Assembly: GCA_913052475.1 (NCBI GenBank)
Contig: CAJXEJ010000006.1
Span: forward strand, 1 to 64,000
Direction: 5' to 3'
DNA: 64,000 nucleotides
Origin: an uncultured Dehalococcoidia bacterium
GTDB taxonomy: Bacteria > Chloroflexota > Dehalococcoidia > Lucifugimonadales > Lucifugimonadaceae
Notes under the pieces: model-generated
The model's database searches: none
Seen by the model: the letters and a program-made list of their open reading frames with translations, nothing else
What the model was told of the DNA's origin: nothing
In this document: piece by piece, positions 7,833 to 15,502 of the stretch
Layout of the letters: each line of letters starts with the position of its first letter
Numbering within the stretch: the first letter of the stretch is position 1
Program-made: the position numbers and the translations under genes

Positions 7833-8429
7833 TTGACGACCAACTCACCACGAAAGCGAAGGACTTCTCGCGACCGTATCCTTGCGATTGCAACCATGCA
7901 TTTTGCAAAACTTGGCTATCTTGGGACCTCTCTCGAAGCGGTGGTCAAAGACGCTGGCGTGTCAAGAGGCGCGCTGTACCACCACTTCGCTGATAAACAT
8001 GATCTATTCCGACTTGTTTGCCTCAAGTTGCAGAGCGACAACGCAAAGAAAATCGACTCTGCGATCGCGAGCGGCGCGAATCCCTGGGAAGGCTTTGTTA
8101 ACGGAATACACTCGATGCTGGATACAGCGGCAGACAAAGGGGTCAGGAGAATCCTGTTCGTCGAGAGGGTCTCCGTTCTTACCTGGGACGAGTGGTCCGC
8201 GATCGACATGGGAACGGTTGGTGGTTCTCTCCGGCCGGCAATGATACGGGCGATGGACGAGGGGTACATGGAACGGCGACCTGTGGCGGCGTTGTGGTAC
8301 CTGATTGCTGGGTCAATAAGTCGTGTCACAACCATCGCTGCGGAATCGGATGAGATCGATCTCGACGACATGCATGATGAATTCGAACAGCTACTTTCCA
8401 AGTACCGAATCGACAGAGATCAGGATTAG
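7833..8429 (+). CDS. TetR/AcrR-family transcriptional regulator
   Basis: The protein is 198 residues, the usual length. Its N-terminal helix-turn-helix is clear at about residues 12-58: RDRILAIATMHFAKLGYLGTS, then VVKDAGVSRGALYHHFADKHDLF, with the YHHF..K.DL signature. The C-terminal ligand domain (60-198) is divergent, as expected. The start is TTG at 7833, since an in-frame TAA lies 30 bases upstream and no ATG or GTG is available. It is divergent from the selenoprotein gene across a 262-base region with two perfect palindromes, and 60 bases upstream of the UroD-like gene. Control of either neighbour, or of itself, is inferred. Confidence 0.93.
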   Translation: MTTNSPRKRRTSRDRILAIATMHFAKLGYLGTSLEAVVKDAGVSRGALYHHFADKHDLFRLVCLKLQSDNAKKIDSAIASGANPWEGFVNGIHSMLDTAADKGVRRILFVERVSVLTWDEWSAIDMGTVGGSLRPAMIRAMDEGYMERRPVAALWYLIAGSISRVTTIAAESDEIDLDDMHDEFEQLLSKYRIDRDQD

Positions 8430-8489
8430 GTCTTACAGTGTGATCGTCCACGAATTAAACCGGTCATTCGACCACGTAGGGACAGCAAT

Positions 8490-9641
8490 ATGACGATGGG
8501 GCACCGTGAGCGAGTTCTAAAAGCATTGAACCACGAGGAGCCGGACCGGGTGCCGTTCGATCTCGGTGGTGCTGCTGGCAGTTCGGTTCATATCGATAAA
8601 TACGAGGAACTGAAGGTGCACTTCGGCGTCGAGGAACAAACCACACTGGGCAATCGTTGGGTCCAATCGGTGGTTGTACACGAACAGATTTTGCAGGCTC
8701 TGGATATCGATTTCCGGTACTTATCGACAGGACCTTCCAACAGCAAACCGGAGATCGAAGTTGGAGACGACGGTTACCGGGATGAGTTTGGACTACTTCG
8801 TCGCATGCCGCCTGGATCCCGCTACTACGACGTAGTCGAATTTCCTTTGTCGGGTTTAATTTCCGTCCGCGATATCGTGAATTACCCGTGGCCCGACCCA
8901 ACTGATCCCGGATATACCAGAGGGTTGCGGGATCGAGCACTGGCCCTTCGAGAGAGTACCGACTGCGCCATCGTGCTTCAGCTTGCGTCTCCGTTTGTAC
9001 ACACTACGCAGTTCCTACGTGGCTTCGAGGACTGGTTTATGGATCTAGCCGGGGATCCTGCGCTGGCATCTGCTCTCTTCGAGGCAACGGTCGAGGTTTC
9101 GTCGGTACGGGCTGCGGAAGCACTCAAAGTCGTAGGCGACCTCGTAGATGTTGTTGTAATGGCCGACGATCTCGGTTTCCAGACGACTCCGATAGTTTCG
9201 CCGGAGATGTACAGGCGGTTATTCAAGCCCTGGCACAAGAAATACTTCGATGCCGTAAAGGCGCACACGTCGGCCTACATTAGTTTTCACTGCTGCGGTG
9301 CCATCAGTAAGCTGCTTGACGACTTAATCGACATCGGGGTCGACGCTGTTAATCCGGTTCAGGTGGCGGCTACTGGCATGGATTCAGCGAGTCTGGCTTC
9401 CGAATTTGGTGATCGGCTTAGCTTCTGGGGCGCCATTGACACTCAGGACGTGCTGCCCAACGGGTCTGTAGGGGACGTTCGGGCCGAGGTCAAGAGGCGG
9501 TTTGGTGACCTCGCCCCAAGTGGTGGTTATGTGTTTAGTGCAGTGCACAATATCCAACCCGACGTACCGCTCGAAAACATCCTCGCCATGTTCGAAGCCG
9601 CAAAAGACTACGGTGGATATCCGATCGACCAGACCGGCTAG
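8490..9641 (+). CDS. Uroporphyrinogen decarboxylase (UroD)/MtaA-family protein
   Basis: The 383-residue protein opens with MGHRERVLKALNHEEPDRVPFDLGG, the standard start of MtaA/UroD-like proteins. It ends with GGYVFSAVHNIQPDVPLENI, which corresponds to the glycine-rich GG...s..hni....p.eN segment of the family. An ISFHCCGAI motif near residue 270 carries the H-x-C zinc ligands seen in methyltransferase-type members such as MtaA, and heme-type HemE lacks them. It is therefore more likely a corrinoid-linked methyl or demethylase component than a heme enzyme. No corrinoid protein gene lies beside it. The upstream TetR gene may control it. Confidence 0.9.
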   Translation: MTMGHRERVLKALNHEEPDRVPFDLGGAAGSSVHIDKYEELKVHFGVEEQTTLGNRWVQSVVVHEQILQALDIDFRYLSTGPSNSKPEIEVGDDGYRDEFGLLRRMPPGSRYYDVVEFPLSGLISVRDIVNYPWPDPTDPGYTRGLRDRALALRESTDCAIVLQLASPFVHTTQFLRGFEDWFMDLAGDPALASALFEATVEVSSVRAAEALKVVGDLVDVVVMADDLGFQTTPIVSPEMYRRLFKPWHKKYFDAVKAHTSAYISFHCCGAISKLLDDLIDIGVDAVNPVQVAATGMDSASLASEFGDRLSFWGAIDTQDVLPNGSVGDVRAEVKRRFGDLAPSGGYVFSAVHNIQPDVPLENILAMFEAAKDYGGYPIDQTG

Positions 9642-9656
9642 TTCTCCGACTGGTTT

Positions 9657-9887
9657 TTGTCGCCTATTACTGCATCACTGAACGTCCACAACCGACGAAT
9701 CCCTATTCGACAGTTTTGGATGATCCACCCAGGGCAACGACGGTCGAAGCGCAATGCCGTACAGGTCCGAGCTGGTCACTCGAGCACAATGGTGACACTG
9801 TCCATCTACGGTCATGTCATTCCCGTTGAAGATGAACTTGCTGCCAGCGTATTCGCGCAAGTGATGGCAAACGTAGAAATCAGTTAG
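9657..9887 (+). pseudogene. Remnant of a tyrosine recombinase/integrase C-terminus
   Basis: The last 45 residues, VQVRAGHSSTMVTLSIYGHVIPVEDELAA, match the end of phage-type integrases (VQxRLGHSS...TLDxYGH), including the GH(S/A)S histidine box and the tyrosine before GH that makes the DNA link. The catalytic Arg box and everything N-terminal to it are missing, and the first 30 residues show no similarity, so the gene is a fragment. It ends 70 bases before a 47-bp partial copy of the tRNA-Lys gene, the typical int-att arrangement. Confidence 0.65.
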
Positions 9888-9956
9888 TCGGCAGCTAGTC
9901 GTAAAAATCCGAATGTTGGTTGAAATAACACTCAGCTCTTTACGTTTGGTTTGAGA

Positions 9957-10003
9957 TTGGTGACGGGCCGGGGACTCGAACCCCGAACCTAGTGATTAAG
10001 AGT
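9957..10003 (-). repeat. 47-bp partial copy of the tRNA-Lys(CTT) gene (att-like direct repeat, left copy)
   Basis: The stretch is identical over 47 bases to 11382-11428, the 3' part of the intact tRNA-Lys gene from the anticodon loop to the CCA end plus one flanking base. Tyrosine recombinase elements usually enter tRNA 3' ends and leave such a duplication. The repeat unit from copy to copy is 1,425 bp. Confidence 0.85.
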
Positions 10004-10005
10004 TC

Positions 10006-10143
10006 TGCTCAACACATGTCCTGTCGTGCGGTTTCGTGCCGTTCCGTACTGAAATCACAGGATAAGGCCGGAGGTTCGTGTCCTGTCCTGCCCCGTCATA
10101 TTGAACCGCTTGTGGGCAAGTTAGTGGGCAGGACATGAGCAGG
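10006..10143. repeat. Imperfect inverted repeats beside the att-like copy
   Basis: TGCTCA...ATGTCCTG near 10006-10021 is repeated in inverted form as CAGGACATGAGCA near 10131-10143. GTCCTG units recur in between (near 10018, 10078 and 10083). Such clustered short repeats could be arm-type recombinase sites; this is inference. Confidence 0.35.
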
Positions 10144-10214
10144 TCTCCTCAGCAATTGAGGAACGATGCGATTCTGCCCCGACGCCGAGTCCTGACAGAA
10201 CTACCCATCAGGCT

Positions 10215-10961
10215 CTAGCTACCAACCTCGTACGGTATGTTGCTCAAAATCGCTGCTTCCTTCATAACGATCTCAGTCATCTCACGCGGGCTCTGCCCTT
10301 CGAAGTAGTGAGGTGTTCCAAATCGGACGATTATCTTCGTTCGAACCGCCGGGATGGTCCAGTTAGGGGCGAACGGAATCCATTTGGAAATCCACTTGCC
10401 GACAGCCGATTGCTCAAGCCCTTTGCCTTTGCGATCGTACTCGATACCGACCGGGACAATCGGAATACGCAGTTCATGTCCCTTTTGCTTTAGATGACGA
10501 ACCTCGTATCGCTCCAACAGACCTACCAATCCATCTTCGATCGATGTGACCGAGTCGTACTGATACTCGCCCTGGGTAAAAACGGCTGTAATCAATCGAC
10601 GATTCAGACGATCTTCGACATCCTTTGCCAGCGCTACTGCACGCTTCCGAGGGTTTTCAATTCCATCTTCCTGCCAGATAACCGTCCCCATAGCAGCGGT
10701 GCTTTTCTTCTGGATAAAGTTAATCACACCGTTGTGACCGAACGAATCAGTCGAAACAAAGCTGATGAACTCTCCCACTACATGGGAAAGCGCGAAAACA
10801 TCCGCCGATGTGCGGTGAACCGGCGCCAACATAATTGGGCGGATGTTAGGAATCTCGCCTTCGACTCTGCTACTCAGCAGCAGAACACGTTTAGTTACAG
10901 GAATGAATCCCAAACGAATGGCGTGATAATTGAACCGCCACCAATTTTCCTTTACGCCCAA
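10215..10961 (-). CDS. PlsC-like 1-acyl-sn-glycerol-3-phosphate acyltransferase family protein
   Basis: The 248-residue protein contains APVHRTSADVFAL near residue 46-58, the H-x4-D catalytic motif of glycerolipid acyltransferases. A second block (FTQGEYQYD, near residue 130) stands where the FPEGTRS substrate-binding motif is expected but is degenerate. IPIVPVGIEYD matches the third block (VPVxI/P). I see no strong transmembrane helix, so it would be a peripheral membrane enzyme. It is the only gene between the two copies of the tRNA-Lys 3' end, so it may be cargo of an integrated element. The acceptor lipid is unknown. Confidence 0.75.
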   Translation of the reverse strand: MGVKENWWRFNYHAIRLGFIPVTKRVLLLSSRVEGEIPNIRPIMLAPVHRTSADVFALSHVVGEFISFVSTDSFGHNGVINFIQKKSTAAMGTVIWQEDGIENPRKRAVALAKDVEDRLNRRLITAVFTQGEYQYDSVTSIEDGLVGLLERYEVRHLKQKGHELRIPIVPVGIEYDRKGKGLEQSAVGKWISKWIPFAPNWTIPAVRTKIIVRFGTPHYFEGQSPREMTEIVMKEAAILSNIPYEVGS

Positions 10962-11337
10962 TTAGGTCCTTGCTGAGCAGCGAGATGCACCACACCACGA
11001 ATTAGATAATCAGCCATGCGAGCGAGTTCTCTTCAGGTCAGACTCTAAATATTATCTCCAAAAATATCTTTAATCTCGAATTCACCTCTGGAATTGCTCA
11101 CCAATACAAACCCTCACCATGACGACTAATTCCATAACCTCTCGGGACAAGCCGAACATGGATCTGCCAGAACTCAGTGACCTGCCCCCACATGTGAACT
11201 GCAGTGCTGCCGTGGCTCTTACGCTAGTAGCCATGCACCCGGGCTGCCCCAGTGATCGTCAGAGCACACGGGGTTGCGGGTGGTTGAAACAGTACGTTTT
11301 AAAGACGCTTGTGAGCAGTTAGTGACCATCATGCGAA
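10962..11337. other. Gene-poor stretch within the putative tRNA-Lys element
   Basis: A 67-codon ORF (11119-11322, plus) is the only listed frame. It has no recognisable domain, a Cys/Pro-rich composition and no clear ribosome binding site, so I do not call it a gene. The rest looks like AT-rich leader DNA of the acyltransferase gene. Confidence 0.5.
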
Positions 11338-11363
11338 AAGACCCCGGAATAATCCGAGGTCTT
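11338..11363 (-). terminator. Intrinsic terminator of tRNA-Lys
   Basis: On the minus strand AAGACCTCGGA / TCCGGGGTCTT forms an 11-bp stem with one G-U pair, a 4-base loop and TTTT at once after it. It starts 19 bases downstream of the tRNA. Confidence 0.8.
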
Positions 11364-11382
11364 GTTCAGAAGGTATCCAGTT

Positions 11383-11458
11383 TGGTGACGGGCCGGGGAC
11401 TCGAACCCCGAACCTAGTGATTAAGAGTCACTTGCTCTGCCAATTGAGCTAGCCCGTC
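11383..11458 (-). tRNA. tRNA-Lys (anticodon CTT)
   Basis: This is a complete 76-base cloverleaf with encoded CCA. The acceptor stem is GACGGGC/GCCCGTC, the D arm gctcaattggcagagc, the anticodon arm gtgac-tCTTaat-cac and the T arm gggg-ttcgaac-cccg. The 3' half is duplicated at 9957-10003, suggesting use as an integration site. Confidence 0.95.
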
Positions 11459-11514
11459 CAAGTCATCACTTAACAATTCAATCTGAGGCTCAATGCAGTG
11501 TCAACGGCAATTCG

Positions 11515-11600
11515 TGTGGGTATGGAGATGAGTCGAACTCACGCAACCCGAAGGATCAAGTTGAATCCGCAAAGAATCCTTCAGCTAGCTGCTACACACT
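11515..11600 (-). other. tRNA-like sequence with a good T arm but no full cloverleaf
   Basis: On the minus strand GTGAG-TTCGACT-CAT is followed by CTCCATA and CCCA, like a T arm, acceptor strand and CCA end. TGTGTAG near 11598 can pair with CTCCATA at 6 of 7 positions. GGATT-CTTTGCG-GATTC can fold as an anticodon arm with TTG. The D arm is too short and the variable region long, so this is at best a degenerate or unusual tRNA. It sits between glnK and tRNA-Lys. Confidence 0.25.
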
Positions 11601-11673
11601 CGGTCGCGCACAACCGACTAACGTGCAACCACAATAACTGAGCCCAACTACCGTTTCACTGCTCTCGCAACAA

Positions 11674-12027
11674 TCACAGAGCGGCTTCGTTGCGCTCGCC
11701 TGTTCGTACCCTAACAACGTCTGTAACGGGCGACACGAAAATCTTTCCGTCACCGATAGAGCCTTTTTCAGAGCTCTTTGCAGCATCCAGAATGGCTTCG
11801 ATAATTTTCTCTTTGTCCGGTTCCAATACCACGATCGTGATCATCGCTTTGGGCAGTGATGTTCGGGTGGCGGTCTTTGCTCCACGCCCTGTGAACACTT
11901 CGACACCCTGCTGCTGACCCCGTCCATTCACGTTGTGGACAGTGAATCCGCGACAGCCTACTGCGTCGAGCGCGTCGATAACGACGTTGATCCGGTCGGG
12001 ACGAACTATGGCTTCTATCTTGATCAA
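11674..12027 (-). CDS. glnK: PII nitrogen regulatory protein, GlnK/GlnB family
   Basis: The 117-residue protein aligns along its length with PII proteins: MIKIEAIVRPDRINVVIDAL at the start, GDGKIFVSPVTDVVRVRTGE at the nucleotide-binding end. The T-loop (residues 36-58, GRGQQQGVEVFTGRGAKTATR) has no tyrosine, so the classic Tyr51 uridylylation cannot occur, and the loop is two residues longer than in E. coli GlnK. The start is TTG with GAGGTG seven bases upstream. It lies 100 bases after the ammonium transporter gene on the same strand, so it should bind and block that channel according to ATP/ADP and 2-oxoglutarate. Confidence 0.93.
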   Translation of the reverse strand: MIKIEAIVRPDRINVVIDALDAVGCRGFTVHNVNGRGQQQGVEVFTGRGAKTATRTSLPKAMITIVVLEPDKEKIIEAILDAAKSSEKGSIGDGKIFVSPVTDVVRVRTGERNEAAL

Positions 12028-12127
12028 TTCAGTTCACCTCACTCATAGCCCACTAGCGTGCGGCAATTAATTCCTAGTTAGCCGTCCACCGCAATTGCCG
12101 CGGTGGGCGACGTTGGTTTCTGTTTGG

Positions 12128-13363
12128 TTAGTCTGCTCCGTCGCCGACATAGCCACGCTCACCGTGCAGCGTGATGTCGAGACCGAGATCTTCATCGTTA
12201 GCCTCAACCCTGATTCCTAGACCGGGGATTACATCTAGGATTTTCAAGATGATGAATGTAGCAACACCGGAGTAGACCGCTACTGCTGCGACCGCTCGAG
12301 CGTTTGCCCATAGAAGTCCAACTTCACCATCAATGAGTCCGACGTTTTGAAGCACCCCGTTGTCGTCGACTGCCTGAACGGCGAATATTCCCGTTGCCAG
12401 CGAGCCCCAGATACCGCCAACACCGTGGACAGCAAAAACCTCAAGAGCATCGTCGATACCGGTTCTGGCCATGATTTTAACCGCAGTGTAAGCGGCAGCA
12501 CTGCCGACAATTCCAATAGCGAATGCGCCCATTGGGCCGACGAATCCTGCCGCCGGTGTGATCGATGCAAGACCAGCGATGGCTCCTGTGGCAAAACCGA
12601 CACCGCTTGTTCGACCTGTTGACTGAAATTCAAGAATCATCCACACCAAACCAGCGACCGCAGCGGATGTGTTGGTCACCAGGAACGCCATTACCGCCAC
12701 ATTGTCGGCAAGAAGACCTGATCCGGCGTTGAAGCCGAACCAGCCGAACCACAACAGGCCAGTGCCAAGCAGCACATACGGAACGTTGTGTGGTTCGACA
12801 CCACGTTCGATCTGGCGTCTCGATCCGATCATACGGGCGGCCACGATAGCCGCAATACCGGCCGAAGCGTGAACCACGATTCCACCAGCGAAATCGAGAG
12901 CACCGATTCCAGCAATCCAACCATCTGCAGCCCAGACCCAATGAGTTATCGGTACATAGACCACTGTGACCCAAACGAACAGGAAAACGATATAAGTGGT
13001 GAACTTGAAACGTTCAGCGAACGCACCTGTGATCAACGCGGGAGTGATGATCGCGAACATCATCTGGAATATTGCAAACAGGATTGGAGATATCCCACCA
13101 TCGACGCCTTCAGAAGAGACGTCACGGAATCCGATGAAATCGAAGTTGCCGATAAAATCACCGCCGGCTCCGAACGCCAGACTGTATCCCCAGAGAACCC
13201 AGAGAACGCTCACCACACCCATGGCGACATAGCTGTACATCATCGTCGAGACAACGTTTTTACCACGAACAAGACCGCCGTAGAAGAAAGCGAGGCCAGG
13301 GGTCATTAATAGCACCAGAGCCGATGCGGTTAGCATCCATGCAACATTGCCGGGATCAGACAT
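12128..13363 (-). CDS. amt: Ammonium transporter, Amt/MEP family
   Basis: The 411-residue membrane protein has the eleven-helix Amt pattern, with no obvious signal peptide. It starts within the first helix (VAWMLTASALVLLMTPGLAFFYGGLV). The two pore histidines are visible in GGIVVHASAG (near residue 165) and HGVGGIWGSL (near 310), with DDALEVFAVHGVGG as the family signature. The C-terminal tail (GLGIRVEANDEDLGLDITLHGERGY) is the region that communicates with GlnK. It is the first gene of amt-glnK; its leader contains two hairpins. Confidence 0.96.
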   Translation of the reverse strand: MSDPGNVAWMLTASALVLLMTPGLAFFYGGLVRGKNVVSTMMYSYVAMGVVSVLWVLWGYSLAFGAGGDFIGNFDFIGFRDVSSEGVDGGISPILFAIFQMMFAIITPALITGAFAERFKFTTYIVFLFVWVTVVYVPITHWVWAADGWIAGIGALDFAGGIVVHASAGIAAIVAARMIGSRRQIERGVEPHNVPYVLLGTGLLWFGWFGFNAGSGLLADNVAVMAFLVTNTSAAVAGLVWMILEFQSTGRTSGVGFATGAIAGLASITPAAGFVGPMGAFAIGIVGSAAAYTAVKIMARTGIDDALEVFAVHGVGGIWGSLATGIFAVQAVDDNGVLQNVGLIDGEVGLLWANARAVAAVAVYSGVATFIILKILDVIPGLGIRVEANDEDLGLDITLHGERGYVGDGAD

Positions 13364-13397
13364 ATTGAAGTTCCATTTCTAATTCGTACTTAAAATG

Positions 13398-13471
13398 ATC
13401 CAGGGCAAACCACGATCCCTGGATTCTCAGTAAGCCCGGAGGCGCCGTTGTCGGCCTGAAAAGGAACGGCG
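13398..13471 (-). promoter_or_regulatory. Two hairpins in the amt leader
   Basis: ATCCAGGG/CCCTGGAT (8 bp, 11-base loop, 13398-13424) lies about 35 bases before the amt start, and CGCCGTT/AACGGCG (7 bp, 13443-13471) lies further upstream. The first is followed by CATTTT on the minus strand, a weak terminator-like tail. They could allow attenuation or be a binding site; I recognise no known riboswitch. Confidence 0.4.
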
Positions 13472-13618
13472 GAGTTATCGTCGCATCAAACACGGTCCCT
13501 GACTATCGTGTTCGATAAGTAATCGCAGACGCAACTTAGCAAACGAAATCCCGTTGATAAACCGTTTTCATCCTGTTTATCGAGATTTCGCGAACATATC
13601 CGTTATGCAAGGTCAGGA

Positions 13619-13804
13619 TTAGCTCTCCGACGCCATAACACCACCAACTGACCAACTGGCTTTCTCGACATCCTGAAAGATGATCGTTGTAGCAGAATCC
13701 GGTATCCCAGCGGTTTCCGAGATCGCTTTCGTAATCGCCTTTGCAAGGTCGGCTTTCTGTTCGTCTGTTCGGCCGGCATAGAGGGCTAAGTTTACTACTG
13801 GCAT
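13619..13804 (-). CDS. 4-oxalocrotonate tautomerase-family protein
   Basis: This small 61-residue protein matches the family in length and sequence: Met-Pro at the start (MPVVNLALYAGRT), then DEQKADLAKAITKAISE and an IIFQDVEKASWSVGG end. After removal of Met the N-terminal proline acts as the catalytic base. The start is supported by AAGGAGAAGAAC-ATG. The substrate of the tautomerase is not known; it stands alone between amt and the divergent thiL operon. The longer ORF 13536-13838 over it is a shadow frame. Confidence 0.9.
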   Translation of the reverse strand: MPVVNLALYAGRTDEQKADLAKAITKAISETAGIPDSATTIIFQDVEKASWSVGGVMASES

Positions 13805-13932
13805 GTTCTTCTCCTTGTTGCTTCGTGTCTGAACTCAACTCGAGTCGAATTATAGGCGGAGGTCCGCTCTAACCTCAGGATCTATCACGTTCCAGACAGA
13901 GTAATACCCGGATTCGCAATATAATTGGTTCG

Positions 13933-14952
13933 ATGGTCGACTTTTCTGGAAATAGCGACGGCAGCGGTCTGGGCGAATTCAAGTTAATAGCGCGTCTCGC
14001 CGAATTCGGTTCAGCACCGGAATTGCAGCAGGCTGAATCGGTGCTTACCGGTATCGGAGACGATGCTGCGGTCGTCTCGACACCGTCAGGCCAGATGTTG
14101 CTGACCACCGATGCGATAGTCGATGGAGTCCACTTTCGCTCGGCCAACGAACGCTGGTACGACATAGGCTGGAAGTGTGCGGTGTCAAACCTCAGCGACA
14201 TCGCTGCGATGGGCGGTGTTCCCGATCATGCTCTGGTGACCCTCGGCGTCCCTCGGGGTGCTTCAGAGGATACGTACGTCGAATTTTACTCAGGTATGAA
14301 CGAAGCGTTCGAAAAGTTCGGAGGTCGGTTGGTTGGCGGCGATGTCGTTTCATCGCCAACAATGTTCGTGAACCTCGCCCTCACGGGTCATCCTGTGACC
14401 GATGGAATATGGCTTCAGCGGAGCACAGCGAAACTCGGCGATCTCGTGTGTGTCACTGGAACCCTTGGTAGTTCCGCCGGTGGACTCGAAGTTTTGCTCA
14501 GCGGAGAATCCAATCCGAGCGGTCAGATTCTTATCGATCGACATTACCGCCCTACCCCACGGATCGAGCTTGGTAATCGACTGGTCGAGTCAGGCGTTCG
14601 CTGTGCGATGGACGTGAGTGATGGTCTCGTCGGTGATCTTGAGAAAATCGCCAGTATGAGCAGCGTGGGTATCAAGATCGAAATGGCGTGCATTCCAATC
14701 GCACCCGAGCTGAAATTCATGGTAGGTACCAGTGCCATTGAACTGGCGTTGAGCGGAGGCGAAGATTACGAACTGGTTTTTACTACGCCTGAATCAGTTG
14801 TCGACAATTTGCCGCATGATGTAAAAAGCCAAATCAGCGTAATTGGACGTGTCACCCATGACACCGTAGTGGGTGGCGATTTACGAGTGGTTGATTCTAC
14901 TGGCAAGACTTACGAACCGATTCGCAAAGGTTGGGATCATCTGAATGGCTGA
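13933..14952 (+). CDS. thiL: Thiamine-monophosphate kinase
   Basis: The 339-residue enzyme phosphorylates thiamine monophosphate to the active diphosphate. The ATP/metal-binding IGDDAAVV motif is at about residues 41-48, and LLTTDAIVDGVHF follows at 57-69. NLSDIAAMGG and MDVSDGLVGDLEKIA are further ThiL blocks, and LSGGEDYELVFT lies near the end. It is the first gene of a tight operon with tsaE (8-base overlap) and tsaB. It is intact, while the thiE gene 6 kb away is a pseudogene, so the cell probably gets thiamine phosphate or its precursors another way. Confidence 0.95.
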   Translation: MVDFSGNSDGSGLGEFKLIARLAEFGSAPELQQAESVLTGIGDDAAVVSTPSGQMLLTTDAIVDGVHFRSANERWYDIGWKCAVSNLSDIAAMGGVPDHALVTLGVPRGASEDTYVEFYSGMNEAFEKFGGRLVGGDVVSSPTMFVNLALTGHPVTDGIWLQRSTAKLGDLVCVTGTLGSSAGGLEVLLSGESNPSGQILIDRHYRPTPRIELGNRLVESGVRCAMDVSDGLVGDLEKIASMSSVGIKIEMACIPIAPELKFMVGTSAIELALSGGEDYELVFTTPESVVDNLPHDVKSQISVIGRVTHDTVVGGDLRVVDSTGKTYEPIRKGWDHLNG

Positions 14953-15502
14953 TAGCTTCTTAGCTGGCGGTCCCAATCCAGCGTTGTTGCTGGTTTCGGA
15001 TTCTGAGTCAGAAACAGTTAGAATCGGTGAATCGATCGGTCTTGCCCTGCGTACTGGAGATACCGTGCTTCTGTCGGGTGATCTCGGAGCGGGTAAAACA
15101 CGACTCGTACATGGAATGGCAAACGCTATCGAAAGCCCGATTCCAGCTCGCAGCCCAACTTTCGTGATCGTCAACGAATACCCCGGGAGAATCCGGCTCA
15201 GTCACTGCGATCTGTATCGACTGGGTTCGGTAGATGAGGTCGAAGAGCTTGCACTAGATGAACGATTGCACGATGGCGCACTTGTAGTTGAGTGGCCAGA
15301 AATCGGAGCCAACGCCCTTCCAGAGGACGTTCTATTCTTGAAACTCGACAATGGTGAACACGACGATCAACGGTTGATCTCCTTCACACCAACTGGCCCA
15401 AGTTCAGCCGGACTCCTCGGTCGATCCGCGGCTGTATACGAAGCACTCGATGCAACCGCCGGTCTCAATATTCCCTCAGCCACAGAGCAATCAACGAATT
15501 GA
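14945..15502 (+). CDS. tsaE: tRNA threonylcarbamoyladenosine biosynthesis protein TsaE
   Basis: TsaE is the P-loop ATPase that, with TsaB and TsaD, builds t6A37 on ANN-decoding tRNAs. The 185-residue protein has Walker A LSGDLGAGKTRLVHGMA at about residues 43-59, then SPTFVIVNEYPG and HCDLYRLGSVDEVEEL, the family's most conserved block, and EWPE near residue 117. A C-terminal extension of about 45 residues goes beyond the usual 150-160. Its start overlaps thiL by 8 bases and its TGA overlaps the tsaB start, so the three genes are translationally coupled. Confidence 0.94.
   Translation: MADSFLAGGPNPALLLVSDSESETVRIGESIGLALRTGDTVLLSGDLGAGKTRLVHGMANAIESPIPARSPTFVIVNEYPGRIRLSHCDLYRLGSVDEVEELALDERLHDGALVVEWPEIGANALPEDVLFLKLDNGEHDDQRLISFTPTGPSSAGLLGRSAAVYEALDATAGLNIPSATEQSTN

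Noticed and set aside
11119-11322. 67-codon ORF in the tRNA-Lys element
   Set aside because: No recognisable domain, no clear ribosome binding site and odd composition; it is likely a chance frame.
13536-13838. 100-codon ORF over the tautomerase gene
   Set aside because: It is a shadow frame; the 61-codon frame has a strong ribosome binding site and clear family similarity.
13933-14952. selD (selenophosphate synthetase) because of the related fold
   Set aside because: The GDDAAVV and TTDAIVDGVHF motifs and the tsaE neighbour are those of thiL; the Sec/Cys loop of SelD is missing.
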